This document shows, in pieces, positions 23,482 to 35,756 of a stretch of 64,000 nucleotides of DNA. Every line of letters begins with the position of its first letter. Position 1 is the first letter of the stretch. The notes beneath the pieces are model-generated. The model was not told where the DNA came from. It was given only the letters and a program-made list of their open reading frames with translations, and ran no database searches. The stretch spans positions 1 to 64,000 of the forward strand of contig VDFB02262682.1 in the NCBI GenBank assembly GCA_007258455.2, given 5' to 3'. This stretch comes from Sequoia sempervirens (taxonomy: Eukaryota > Streptophyta > Pinopsida > Cupressales > Cupressaceae). The translations under genes were made by a program, and so were the position numbers.

Positions 23482-26400
23482 TGTAACACCTCTCTAAACC
23501 CAGGATGGTAAGATAGTGTTTTGATTTTGATTTGATTTTTTAAATGTTAAATGTTATTATAATGAGATTAGACATTGATGATTAGTTATTATTCTTGATT
23601 ACATGCTTATATATTTATATACTGTTATCATTGCTTCTATATGATTATGGGTAGGAAAGGGATGATGTCGTAACACTCACATTCAAGAGGCTTACGCTAT
23701 CATGACTCCCTTCCAGATGATCAATGTTGCTTTGGACTATATGTATATGCACATGTACTTTGACATGTAATTGAAAGTGATGCAGGTACTAAGTATTGAC
23801 TCTGTCTGAATCCATAGGCCTGAGCGTACTCCTATTCCCCGATGGTAGTTACTGGAGGTAGTCACAGGCCAAATTTCCCTTACCCTAGCCCACTATACCC
23901 TGTTAGGGCAGTGTTTTCCTAGTTGATGTCTTATCGTCAAGTTACCTAATGGTAATGTTCAGAGCACCTTTTAGCCATATGTTCCAGTGCACCTTTCAAT
24001 TGTATGCGGTTTACTAGTATGTTTTGTTGGGGTATTTGTCTTGGTTTCTGTCAATCTTTTATGTGGATTATATATATATTTATTTTGGTTGTTGGTGTCT
24101 TGATGTGGTTCTTGTGGCATCTTTTCATGATTTTAAATGTGGCATTTTATAGTATTTTATTGATTTGAGATTTGAATGGTTTAATTCATGAGATTTTAAA
24201 TGTGTTTTAAATGATTGTTATTGTTCATTTGAGAAAATGACATATTTCATTTGGAAATTTTAAATGATTTTATTAATCCATTTTGTGAGCCCTCATAATT
24301 TTATTTAAATCATCGTGGGGAGCTTGTGTGTATTTAATGTTTGGATTTAAGCTATTATTATTACTATTATTTTTATATGTAAGATGGAATATTGGATATT
24401 AGTGATTTTAATTAATTTATTTGGAGAGCATTAATAGTTTATTTAATAAAATGATTTATTTCATCTTATTATGTTAATGAGTTAGTTAAAAATAAAGGGG
24501 CAGCCTTGTCTTTGATATATACACTTTTATTCATTTTTTTTGGGGAGAGTTATCCTTTTGGAGAAGAAAATTTCTGTTTTGGGGGAAAGAGGAGAAAACC
24601 CCACAATTTGGGCAGCTGAGTTTTGGGGAAGGAACATGGAGATTTCTTGGGAAGAAATTTGTGGGTATTGGATTCTGGAATTCGGCGTGCCATTTCCTCT
24701 TTGCTGTCATATTTTGGAACCCAGTCGTGCCTTCTCTTCAAAGCAATCTTTCTTTTTAGTTTTGGGCAATATTGAGGTATTTTTTGTGGTTTTTGAATCC
24801 TTGAATTTCTGGTAGTTTTGAGTGTGATTTAGTTTTGGAATGGAAGCTTTGTAGTTCCTCATAGCAGATTTATTCTTTGATTCAATTTTGTGAATGCTTT
24901 GGGAATGGAGAATGTTTGTTTTGGTTTCGATTTGCTGCTCGGTAGATGCTTATGGCAGATTTTTGTGCATTCAAACAAATCTAAAATGAGTTGCTAGAAA
25001 AATAGAATTTCTGGGATCTTTCATTTCATTTTTTCTTTTTACCCAACTTGTAAAAAAATTGTATTTTCATTGCTGCTCTTAAACCACCCTTTAAAAATGC
25101 AAAACAAATATGGATCTCATGTAGAAATGCCAAGATCTTAACTGGGTCTTTGGCAGATTTTAATTATGGGCACTTTCATTTTCTCCCAAATTTGTGCCTA
25201 CTTGCAAAATGACGTTTTTCATTGCTGCTCATTTATCGCCTATTAAAAGTGTAAAATTAAGTTGGATTCCATGTAGAAACATTAGAATATGAATTGGGTT
25301 TTTGTCTGATTTTTAATCTGGGCGGTTTCTTTTTTCATGGTTTTGCCCAACCATGCATTAAATGATGTTTTTCAATACAACACCTCATTATGGGTTTTAA
25401 AATTGAAAATTGAAGGTGGATTCCAACTCTAAACACCAAAAATTTGAACTGGGTTGGGCTTAGAATTTTAATCCAGGAACTTTGAATTTTTATGCCTCTA
25501 ATTCATGTTGAATTTCAACTGTTAATTGTTTCTTTTTACAACAATGTTTACTTGGCTATGTTAAATGGATTTATGATGATTATAGTGTCTTTTCCATGTT
25601 TTCATATTTGTTTTTGGTTCATTGTTTGGTTAAATGAGATGGAGTAAAACAATTATAAGATAATGAGTCCTCGTGCATGGCCTTGAGCACTTGTAAGGGC
25701 TAAGGATGCACTTGAGATGGCCTATCTGTCTACAAGACATTGAGTTATCCATCTGTAAGGAGTTGATTTGGGCATGATTGAGTTTACCCATCTGTATGAG
25801 TGGTGTACTTGATTCTGTGTGGTGCCATCCCTTCAAGCATGCATGATGTCATTCCATCTAGTCAACACTCTTGTACCTTATACCTCAGTAGTCATGAGTA
25901 GTACCTGTCATGTTCTTGTATGAACATTTGCATTTTGCAATTTTGGCCTTAATGCATTGAATTCCATGTTTTCTCTGTGTCTGATGTGAGTGTTGGCCTT
26001 ATGTTCCCTTGCGTTGTTTTTTGCATGGGCCTTGTGACTACCTCCAAGCATGGTGGGGTGGCCTCTTTTGAGTTCACATGGTAGGGAGGCATTACCACCA
26101 CCATTGGGGACTGACATATAGGTTATTGGAGCACCAGTTGGAGCTATTCTCTCTTGTGATATTTTATTTGTTTGTATATCTTATTCTTGGCTATGCCTTT
26201 GTACTCTTGTATTTTCCTTTATGTATATTGTACTCTCTCTTGAGAGAGAAGATATAATCATATAATTTAAAAGAGAAGAAATTTGATGTTTATATTTGGT
26301 TTACGAGTTCTGATGTTGGTATCAAACTCACTTGTATTGTGATGATCGTAATAGCTTTTCTTTCAAAAGTTTTCATGCAAAAAATACAAGTTTTGGATGT

Positions 26401-26830
26401 GTATTTCCTTCATGTATTGGTCTGCAAAGTTTTGGTGCATTTGCACTTTCTATTTGTTGTTTTGTGTCACTGTTGCAAAGTTCCAGAGTAGCAAGTTTCG
26501 AAGTAGGAAGGTTCAGGATCAGCAAATTCTAGAGTAGGAAGGTTCTGTAGTTGGAAGTTCTGGAGGAAGAAGTTCTATAGTTGGAAGTTCTGGAGCAGAA
26601 AGTTTCATAACTGGAAGTTCCAAAACAGGAAGTTCCATAGCTAGAAGTTCCAGACCAGGAAGTTTTGGAGCAGGAAGTTCCGTAGCTAGAAGTTCCATAG
26701 CAGGAAGTTCCTGAGAAATTTTTTTGGAACTATTATGTTTGCTCCTGTTTGATTTTTTTCTTTGGAGGGTGGATTAGTCCTCTTCTTTGGGTTGTAGACG
26801 ACCATGCTTGGCCATGTTTGTTGTCATCAT
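23482..26830 (+). repeat. element C right LTR, first part
   Basis: Matches 15686-19035 of the left LTR, and stops where element D begins. Last five bases ATCAT (26826-26830) are the left target copy of element D; the uninterrupted left LTR reads GTCAT there, so one CpG-to-CpA change explains the mismatch. Confidence 0.9.
26478..26716 (+). repeat. 15-bp minisatellite in element C right LTR
   Basis: Same GGAAGTTCC-type 15-base units as at 18676-18915, with independent unit changes and some units lost or gained relative to the left LTR. Confidence 0.85.
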
Positions 26831-29318
26831 TGTTATCACCTGAAATTGCACTTTTGTTGAACCTAATGTTCAACACCTCAGTGTAACATGGGAATACCTC
26901 TAAAGCTGTGGGTCACTTGTAGACAGAGGTCAACCTCCAGAGAAGGCCGACTTCCTTTGGTATCACCTAAACTACTGATTCTGTAAAGGAAAAGGGAGAA
27001 GGAATGCATAAAAATAAAACTAAACCCTATGACGATACACCAAACTGATAAGAGCAATAGAATACTTAGGTTACACTTGAAAATTGACAATGACCATAAG
27101 ATTACACATCAAATTCTGTAAGCTTGGCATTAATGTTTCACAAACAGGTTTGATTCACACACTTTTTCAAAAAAAGGAAAAGGTTTTCACAGATTAGAAT
27201 CCATGTGTGATTATGTGAACACAGTTTGTGATTCGTATAATGATACTTTTGCAAAGGAAGGCATGAAAACAATAGATAAAGTTATAAGGGAATAGAAGAA
27301 ATTCACAAAATAACTTGATCATGAACCTGAAATGCACAACACTTTACAAGAACCAGATGGTAATCTGAAACATCGACAGTGACCAAATTAAACTCTGTAT
27401 ACTATGCTCCAAAATGAGTTACAAAAGTTTGCTAATATGAGAAAGGACTACAAAAGTCATAGAATTTGAAAAGCATAAGGAGAACTCCTTTAAAAAGAGG
27501 CAAAAATGCCCTATATACAAAAAGTGTCGGCCCTTAGGGCTTACAAATATTAGCCTCTAGAAAAGATTTTCCCTTAGATCTTTTAAATGAAGTTAATGTT
27601 GCATTCAAGTGTATCCTTGCTGTCCATGTCAGTGTGAAGGATCGCCCTTAGGAGAAGCCTTCGGATCTTATGTAATCCTTGCATTTACTTAAGGCCTCCA
27701 TGTCCACCCTCAAATGTCCATCAGAGCCGCTTTGAATGCCTTGGAGTATAGCCATTAATATCAATCTGCCATTTGCCAGCAGAGATCCCAGCTATCACAG
27801 AGGCTCGTGGTCTTTCTTTCCTTTTGGTTTTCTTGTGCTCAAAATCTTCCTACAAGTTGACCATCTTCGAGAAGCAGCATTTGACCTTTATGTTAGATTT
27901 AAGCACCATTGTTTCACCCAGCCGACCCATGCCTTTGATCACAGAGCAGCTCCATACCGCCTGCATTCTGTTGATCTTCCACAGGGGCGATCACAATAGT
28001 CCAGTAGTCAATGGTTTTCCCTTAGCTCCTTTGGTTTGGTTGAACTTGTGCCATGCAAGATACCAGGCGGTCAAAAGTTGCTTCATCAGAATCGCATGTT
28101 GGTGAGACACTAATCATGTCTCCCCGATGCGAGTACATCTCATAATAGCTATCGGCCTAACACATGACGGTCGACAAAAGTTCATAGCGAGCAGCCAGAG
28201 TCCTATCAATATCCATAGTGGTTGCCAAGACAACCGCTATCGATTAGAGGTTATAGCAAGTTCCCATCAATCACACAGATATCCATTTTCTATTGGAAAA
28301 TCCATCACTATCAGTGAGACTCCCTAGCATTGACAAGACTTCATGTCGAATGCAAACTCTTGACGATGAGTCCTACTATAGTCACACATCTATCAATGAG
28401 ATTCTACTTGGTTGGAAGTACCTCATATCAATACCTTCATCCTTCTTTTAGGGAGACCACCACTGGGTCAACCAGATGTCATGGCAGGCAGCCAAAGTTA
28501 TAGCGATATTCCCTTTCATTGCTGAGACAATTGCACTCGGCAGGACATCATGTTGAGCTCCTCACGTTACACCAAAGGCACAAAACATGTCGACTCCTCT
28601 ATTCCACCTCGAGCTCACTTCACTTCGGCAAGACCCCACTTAGTTGGCGAGACCTTTCGTTGAGCTCAAAACACTACGCCTGAGGGGGAAACCCTTGGTG
28701 TGACTAACAACCATTAGCGAGACATCTTGTCGATGGCACCTCTTTTCGCCGAGACCTCATCTCTTTGGCCAGACCTTATGTTGAAGGCATGACCTTTTGC
28801 CTACATGTTATTGGGTTGGCAAGACCCTTCATCAAAGCCACCTGTCTCAACGAGAGCTTATATTAGTCGGGAAGACTTTGCTCAGTCGGTGAAACCTTAT
28901 AGTGAAGCCCCCATATACACCGAAGGCATCCTATTTTAGTGAGACCTCACCAGGTTGGCAAGAACTCACGCCGATGACACCTCCATTCACAGAGACCCTC
29001 ATCTTTTGGCAGGACTTCTTCCCGATGCCAACTGCTTCGGCGAGATCACCAACAGTCGCTGAGACTTCATGCCAAAGCCATCATCTCTTGGCGAGCTCAA
29101 ACCTTCTTTTGGGGAGACCACCACATGTTGGTGAGACATCTCGGCGAGCCCAAAACCTTTCGGTGAGACCTTTATTTATCGGCTGGACCTCCCGCCGATG
29201 CCAATATTATGTTGAGAGTCCCATTCTTTCGGTGAGGCTGTGGTTGATCGGCAAGACGTTATGCTGAACACAAATGTCTTGGTGACCAATTGAGCCTGTA
29301 AGTAAAAATTGGGCAACA
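26831..29318 (-). repeat. element D left LTR (3' LTR by gag-pol orientation)
   Basis: 2488 bases, identical in length to 35904-38391. Many differences between the two are C/T or G/A, concentrated at CpG. The first 1.2 kb is ordinary sequence; the last 1.2 kb is a motif array unlike the rest of the window. Confidence 0.92.
28100..29290. repeat. degenerate CGGCGAGACC motif array in element D left LTR
   Basis: Dozens of copies of a core close to TCGGCGAGACCTCAT (variants TTGGCAAGACC, TCGGTGAGACT, TCAACGAGAGC) spaced roughly 25-60 bases. It is much richer in G, C and CpG than its surroundings. Repeats are dispersed rather than strictly tandem. Confidence 0.8.
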
Positions 29319-29341
29319 TTTCTGGCGACCTGTGCTGGATG
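29319..29341 (+). promoter_or_regulatory. primer-site-like sequence, plus orientation
   Basis: TTTCTGGCGACCTGTGCTGG follows the left LTR directly. It resembles the tRNA-Arg-type site TGGCGACTCC(A/G)CTGGGGA used by plant Ty3/gypsy elements, with an identical first seven bases. On the plus strand this would make the left LTR the 5' one, against the minus-strand gag-pol. It may be chance or the mark of a rearranged element. Confidence 0.45.
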
Positions 29342-29748
29342 TTTGCCTACTAAACCTAGAAACCAGTAGCCAAAACTTGTCCATTGGGCTTAGAGTCACT
29401 TAGTAAAAACCTCAGAACAGACCAAGAGCAGTTCGTACATGGCTGCAACTCACTTGAGACTCATGAAGCAGATCAGGAGACTGGAAACTTGTTAAAACCG
29501 GATAAACTGAAATGAAATGATTTACTGTGCTAGAACAACACTTAGGAAATGAAACAATGACTAAACTAAAGTGCAAAAGCACTTATTGAAAGCATAAAAC
29601 CTATCTTAATATGTAGAATAATAAATCATGCCTCAAAACAATGTTTGAGGTGAATCCCATTAACTAGGATTAGTAACCTTTCTCCATCCATGTTTGATAA
29701 CTAGAATGCATTATACTCTTTACATTCAGTAACAACAAAAGGACTTGC
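29342..29748. other. element D region between integrase and LTR
   Basis: No gene and no polypurine tract next to the LTR on the strand expected for minus orientation. The integrase frame appears to continue a little below 29749 (HF*ASPFVVTE) before decaying. Confidence 0.55.
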
Positions 29749-30800
29749 CTAGAAATGGTCAAATTTTGTATGTTTTCCTGGACCACTCTTTAGCACATCC
29801 CACTTGAGAACAATATCACCTTCTTTGAAAAATTTGGTTGTAGCTTTCTTATTAAATGTTTTCATTGTTTGGAGCTGATGATACTCCAAAGTTTTCATAG
29901 CTTTGTCTCTTGATTCTTCGAGCTCCATGAGCTCTGCATATCTTATGGACATTGGGTCCTGGTCTTCATACATCTCCAATTGGTGAACAATGTCTAGAGC
30001 TAGAAGCTCTACAGATAGAGGTAATCTAGCCTCTTTACCATAAACGAGTACATATGGAGAATTACCAACTGATCTCTTGGGACTTATTCTATCTACCCAA
30101 AGTGCATATTTCAATGTGGTATGCCAAATTTTTTGATTCTCTTCCATAGTTCTCTTAATGATTCTAATCAAATTTTTATTTGTACTTTCAACTAATCCAT
30201 TACCCTATAGGTAATAATTGGAGGAAGTATTCAAATGAATTATGTGTTTAATAGCCCAATTTGTGACTCTTAATCCAACAAATGCAAGATAATTATCTGA
30301 AATGATGGAGTTAGGAACTCTAAATCTGGTGATTATATCTTCATAAAAATTCAAAACTAAAAAATCATTTGCTTCTTTCAAAGCTACTGCTTCTATCCAC
30401 CATGTGAAATAGTCTATAGCAGTAAGCACTCACTTGTGACCAGCACTGGATGGTGGATTAATTGGTCTAATAAAGTCAATGCCCCATCTCATGAAGGACT
30501 ACTCTATCTGAATTGGATGTAAAGGCATAGCAGGAAGCTTTTCTTTTCCTACAAACAAAGCACATTCCATACACTTCATTGACCATGCATATGCATCTTT
30601 AAACAAACCGGACTAGTAGTAACCAACTCTCATAATTTTCCAAGCGGTTGTCCTTGGAGCATAGTGCCCTCATAAAATTCCATCATGAAACTCATGTAGT
30701 ACCTTTTATGTTTGATCAGTATCAATACACCTTAACAAGACACCATTCAGAGCTTTTCTAAAAAGGATATTATCAATGAGGACATAAGGAATTGACTGTA
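29749..30800 (-). pseudogene. pol: element D integrase (decayed, DDE preserved)
   Basis: Inserts the DNA copy into the host genome. Read from 30800 down: an HHCC zinc-binding region (EFHDG, GHYAPR, KCMEC); the core with the first Asp in LTAIDYFTWW (near 30414), the second in IISDNYLAFVG (near 30300) and Glu in GNGLVESTNK (near 30190), i.e. all three catalytic residues; then YGKEARLPLSVE and a basic C-terminal region with EGDIVLKWD near 29810. Stops interrupt at about 30707, 30510, 30430 and 30200, each explainable by a single transition. Same frame as RT. Confidence 0.88.
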
Positions 30801-31370
30801 ATCTGAAGTATCTTCATTTTTCTCTATCTAGACCTGGTGGACATTCAGTAGTACCAAGAAAGTGGGTCATTTCTTGAACCCAACTTGCTATTAATGCAGG
30901 TGCGACATCTTGAACATTTTGAGGCTGATTAGTATTAGCTAAAACAATACCAATTTCTAATTTCTGCTCATCTTCAGAAGTGGAGGCAAGCTGCTCACAA
31001 AGTACTCTACCTTTGACAAGTTTTGTGATGTTGATGTTGACATCAAATTCCATTACTTTTGTGATCCACCTTGCTCTTTTCTCACTTAGATCTTTGTTCA
31101 ATAAAAAATCCTTCACACTTGGGTATGCAACCAAAATATGAATTTTATTGTTTGAAACTAGAGGCTCAAGCTTCTTTAGGCTTCTGATCACAGTGAGAAC
31201 ATGTTTCTCAACAAATGTATATTTCTCTTCATAATCAATAAGTACTTGACTAAAGAAAGCTATTGGCTACTCTAAATTATAACTGTTTTTCTGAACCAGC
31301 ATAGCAGAGATTGAACTAACATTGCCAAAAGCATACAAAAAAAAGTCTTTAGAGAAATTTGGATTTACCA
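30801..31370 (-). pseudogene. pol: element D RT-linked RNase H (degenerate)
   Basis: Directly follows RT in the same frame. The segment FFLYAFGNVSSISAMLVQ sits where active RNase H has an Asp (pattern L-x-T-D-A-S); here it is Phe-Gly-Asn, so the first catalytic acid is missing. PIAFFSQVLIDYEEKYTFVEK follows with the conserved Glu-type helix, after one stop at 31264-31266. Loss of the catalytic Asp in the RT-linked RNase H is, as I recall, a feature of Tat-clade elements that carry a second RNase H; this element fits that pattern. Confidence 0.75.
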
Positions 31371-32439
31371 GTGTTGGAGTTGATGCTAAAGCTCCCTTGA
31401 TTTCTTCAAAACTATGTTTTGCTTCTCTAGTCCAATTGAAAACTGCATTCTTTTTAAGCATGGTAGTCAAAGGTTGTAATAAATTTGCAACATTAGGAAT
31501 GAATCTTCTTAAAAAGTTGATTCTCCATAAAAAGCTCTGCAATCCTTTCTTATGATTTGGTAATGGCAGTTTGAGTATAGCCTTAACTCTTTCAAGATCA
31601 ATGGTAACTCTATCTTTTGATACTATATGGCCTAATAGTTTACCTTCATGAACTGCAAAAATACTCTTTTTCGGATTGAGAGACATTCCATATTCTCTGC
31701 ATTTTTCAAAAACTTGCATAAGATGTAACAAGTGTTCATCTGCATTATTTGAATATACAGTTATGTCATCTAAGTAAACTAACAGAAATTTCTGAATTGA
31801 ATTTTGAAACACGATATCCATGTCACGATGAAAGGTGGCATTTACATTAGATAAACCAAAAGGAATTCTCTTGTAGGCCATAGTGCCCCATTTTGTTGTA
31901 AATGCTATTTTATACTGATCCTCCTATTTGACTATAATCTGGTTATAACCAGAATATCCATCCAGAAGAGAAAATCTTTCTGATCCAACAACAGCTTGGA
32001 GAATTTGCTCTATAGACGGTAAGGGGTTATGATCCTTTAGAGATGCTCTATTAAGATCTCTAAAATCCACACATAATCTTATCTCACCACTCTTTTTTCT
32101 AACCAAAACAAGGTTAGAAACCCAAGATGTGTGTTTAATTGGAAATACAATATTCCCCTCAACTAACTTGGTCAGCTCTTTGATCATTAAAGGTTCAAGC
32201 TTGGGGTTCAATGGTCTCTGTTTTTGTCTAATAGGCTTGGCATCAGATTCTAACTCAATTGTATGTTGTGCAATATGAGGATCAAACCCTCTTAAATCAA
32301 AATATTGCCAAGAAAAAACATCGTGATACTCTTGGCATAAAACAATGAAAGTTCTCTTATCTTCAACTGAACAGATTTTGCCTAATTTGAGAAAATTACC
32401 TTTAAAGATTTTCACTTCTTCATAATGATCTTCTTTCAC
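31371..32439 (-). pseudogene. pol: element D reverse transcriptase
   Basis: Copies retroelement RNA to DNA. Blocks in order: FSWQYFDLRGFDP; KSGEIRLCVDFRDLNRASL (near 32110-32060); SERFSLLDGYSGYNQI (near 31970-31930); a stop at 31921-31923; YKRIPFGLSNVNATF; and the catalytic YLDD at 31765-31776, intact. Continues with GKLLGHIVSKDRV and SFLWRINFLRRFIPN, the usual Ty3/gypsy connection block. Only one stop interrupts the RT itself, so this is one of the better preserved enzymes in the window. Confidence 0.92.
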
Positions 32440-32689
32440 TTGAATTCCGATTTTGTTCTTCTTAAGCTAGTCATCAGAATTGAATATGGATTCCAAGGTA
32501 ACCAGCCCTTTGGGAAGTTTATTTGTCTTCAGCTATATCACTTGATCATCATACTGCTATTTGATCTTTTCTTGGTTCACTATAGAAAATTGATCTTCTT
32601 GGAGCAGAAAGGTTAAAATCTATTCATGAATTTCAAATACCTGCCAGTTAATGTTGTTATCAGGAATTGATGGCTTGATAACTACCTTG

Positions 32690-33130
32690 ACATACTGTTG
32701 TATTTTATCCTTTTTAATATCGCCTAGGATATCAAACTGTGCTCCAATTGCTGCAAGTCTATCAACATGCTTATTCTAATTTCGTGGAACAAAAATTAGA
32801 TTAAAGGCATTAAATTCTTCAATCATATCCCATACTCTGTTTCTATAAGACTTCAGAGTATCATTCTTGGCAACATTCAACCCTCTAACCTCATTAACTA
32901 TCAATTCACTGTCTCCATAGACTTTCAAACAGTCAATTCCTTTTTTCCTTGCCCACTCAAGGCCTTGAATGAGTCCTTCATACTCAACACTATTGTTAGA
33001 ACATGCAAAAGAAAAATGAAAAGCTGAAAAATACTTGTCACCTTGTGGAGAAACCAACATTGCACCTCCACCTGCCCCATTTTAGCTTTTGGACCCATCA
33101 AAAAATATTTCCTAGAGTTCTGTTGCAACA
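32690..33130 (-). pseudogene. element D extra RNase H, between protease and RT
   Basis: Complete RNase H-like block: FFDGS (near 33118, first Asp), SNNSVEYEGLIQGLEWA (Glu), LKVYGDSELIVNEVRG (second Asp), and NKHVDRLAAIG (fourth acidic residue, near 32765-32735). This is the archaeal-type/plant RNase HI pattern (DGS, EYE/AEY, GDS) seen in the second RNase H of Tat elements. Two stops (near 33100 and 32773-32778) interrupt it. A frameshift of the gag-protease frame lies just upstream, near 33100. In the Tat elements I remember the extra domain lies after the RT-linked RNase H, next to integrase; here it precedes RT. Confidence 0.85.
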
Positions 33131-33800
33131 ATTGATCTATACTTTTTTTGAGGTTTGGAACCTCTACATCAGGTTCAAGCATCACATAATTACCCATATC
33201 AACATCTTGAATAAGGTCTTCAGTATTCTCCAACACATTTTCAGCTGCCCACTCATGTAGTAGCACATCAGGAACAACTTCTGCTTGAAGTTCTTGAGCA
33301 ACAACCAGCTCACTATCAGTAAAAGCGACATAATTTGTGTCTACAACATTAAGAACAACATTGATAGGACTTGGGTTATATGGCTCAAAGTGACCTTTAG
33401 CCAACCTTTCAGATTTAATGGTAACCTTAGTTCCATATCTTGTTCTAAACAACATATGTGACCAATCAACTAACACATAACCACCTATCCTAGCTGTAAA
33501 GTCTCTTGAGAGACACAAAGAAAAGAAAGGTGGGAGATCTATGACACATATGTCTTGAGGAACTAAAAAATTCAGACAAGCATGAAGGGTAAGACTCAAA
33601 TCTTTGATAACACCCAATGTATTAACAGAAGTACCATCTAATTGAATCACTCCTTTCTCTAAAGGCTGATACTTTAGTCCAAGCTTGTCAGCAATTTACT
33701 TTTGCATTACCAAGCTACTAGCTCCACTGTCTACCATACAGTTATGAGCTAAATTATCACCTATGATTACAAATACATAAAATAGAGGTGGTTTGACTTC
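33131..33800 (-). pseudogene. pro: element D aspartic protease and linker
   Basis: MVDSGASSLVMQK at 33699-33737 carries an intact D-S-G triplet; one stop follows (Gln-type, 33693-33695), then the frame continues with GVIQLDGTSVNTLGVIKDL and VPQDICVIDLPPFF, the second half of the retropepsin fold. After about 33400 comes an acidic linker with no domain. In frame with gag. Confidence 0.85.
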
Positions 33801-35756
33801 TTTTGCTACCTCTTTGCTAAGTTGTTTATGCTTTTCTTGAGGATTATTTGTCAATATAGTTCTAACTTGATCTATTAGAGACTTAGATTCATCAGACACT
33901 TTAAAATTTGACAAAGCTGAGTGTAACATATCTTTTTGATCTAGGATAGCTAATGAATCCCACATAGACATTGTTACATTCATCTTTTTCATACTATCAA
34001 GAATATTAAAGGGTACAACTGGGTTTAATTTATGATGTACTTTTATGCCAGCATGATCAACTTGCAAGTGTGGTTGCTCCTTAACTGAGAGTTGTTGATT
34101 TCTTTGCAAACCATGAGTCACTTGAGCTGTAGATGGTTCTGCAGCTATTGCTTTTCCTTTACCAGCTGCTTGATCAAGATCAAAAGCTCTTTTCTTTGCC
34201 CTTGTGTTAGTTGCTATTGGAGAATTATCTACATTCAATCCACATAATTCCTCACCTTGCCAATTAAGTAGGGTAGTATCATTGGTAGGTAGATCTTAGT
34301 GTTGTGGAGATGCATCATTGAATTCATTCTGTTGTGAACTCGAGGCATTATGTACCATAATTGCCTGATTAATGAGTCCATTTGAGCAAGTGACTTGATT
34401 GTGAGGCTGGTTACAAGGGTAGCACCACTCATAATCTACTACTAGGTTATTTTGAATGGGAACAATATCCTTAACTGCACTAACAGGTGCTGGAGCATAA
34501 GCTTGAAAAGGTCTAGTGTTTACACTCTGTCTTGGGCCCTTGTAGTTGCCTTGATAAGCTTGTCTATTACCTTGATACTGTTGTTGCTAACCTAAATTTT
34601 GTGATTGATAGGGCCTGTTATATGCTTGTTGCTTCTCCAAGGTCACAAGCTTATTTCCAAAAGTCTATAATAAACTTTTGATCTCCTGTAGCTCATTTGA
34701 AAATCTTGAAACAACAATTTCTTGAGTTATGGCAGCTAGAGCAGGTGGAAAAGGTGAAAAATGTGGTATCTAAAAAGGGATATTTGAATGAATATCTAGA
34801 AATATAGGCATTGGTGGCCTAGGAGCAAGTTTACCAGTTTGTATTAGGTTGTTTTCAGCTTTGATGGCTATTTCAAATGCATCTGGTAGAGAAACACCCC
34901 CCATTGATTGTATCATAACGGCTATATCGCTATTAAGGGCCTTCAAAAAATACAAAAATGCATATTCTAGAGGTGGTCTCACTGTTGTAGGAATTCTATC
35001 CTAGGTTCTTTGAAATCTGAAATTGAAATCATTCATTTGCTCCTGAGGAGCCCTCCTAAGCATAGTTAATTGCTCCAACAAAGACAAATTATTAGACCTA
35101 TCCTGAAACTGTCTATGTAATTTGTCACCCAACTCATCCCAAGTGGCAACTAAACCTACTCCAAGGCTCCTAAACCATCGTAATTCTCTTCCTTTGAATG
35201 ATGTTGCAAGAATTCTTACAACTACATCTTCATGTGTAATGTAGTGCACACCACATAAGGAAGCCACATCTTGTATATGCTCAATCAGGGTAGTTTGGTC
35301 TTCTCTAGTGAAAGTTGGAAAAATTTTCAAAGCCGCCATTGGAATATCATTGTGCTATGTTAAATTTAATGGAATACCTCCATTAAATGGCACAAAAGGC
35401 TGATTTCTAGGAGCAACCATTAAAGGTGGATTTGGATTTGTAAAAACTACAACTGATGAACTTGCTGCAACAGCAAGATTTGAAAATATATAACTAACAA
35501 AAATAGTTGGACTGCTTACAAGAGACCTTCCTGTTCCAAGGCTAGGTGAGGCTGAACGATTCTCAATTTGTTTTTTAGATGGTCTTCCTCTCCTTCTTGA
35601 TGGTGAAAATGCAACTTATGGTCTAACACTAGGTGGTGTAGATTGTACTCTCTTAGAAGGAGGTGCCCTTTTTGTTGCTTTGCTTTGTCTTCTGGGTGGT
35701 GACAACTGCAAATATTTAAAAGAAATTGAGTTGCTCCTTGTCTGAAATCTTCTCAT
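33801..35756 (-). pseudogene. gag: element D gag (decayed)
   Basis: Begins at the ATG at 35756, about 150 bases after the right LTR, which fits a leader. N-terminal part is basic and Ser/Pro-rich (SPPRRQSKATKR). The gag core is MAALKIFPTFTREDQTTL... with FKGRELRWFRSLG...TWDELGDKLHRQF (35339-35100), the classical Ty3/gypsy retrotransposon-gag pattern. A Gln/Tyr-rich stretch and a variant zinc knuckle CYPCNQPHNQVTC (CX2CX3HX4C, near 34420-34385) follow. Stops at about 35605, 35360, 35000, 34768, 34680, 34590 and 34297 interrupt it; most are TAG where CAG is likely. Confidence 0.85.

Noticed and set aside
27736..28105. Plus-strand frames with Pro/His/Arg-rich translations, repeated at 36809-37217
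   Set aside because: They fall in the LTRs of element D, where GC-rich DNA opens frames by chance.
28100..29290. CGGCGAGAC repeats as a CRISPR-like array
   Set aside because: Units degenerate, spacing irregular, within plant LTRs and duplicated in both copies.
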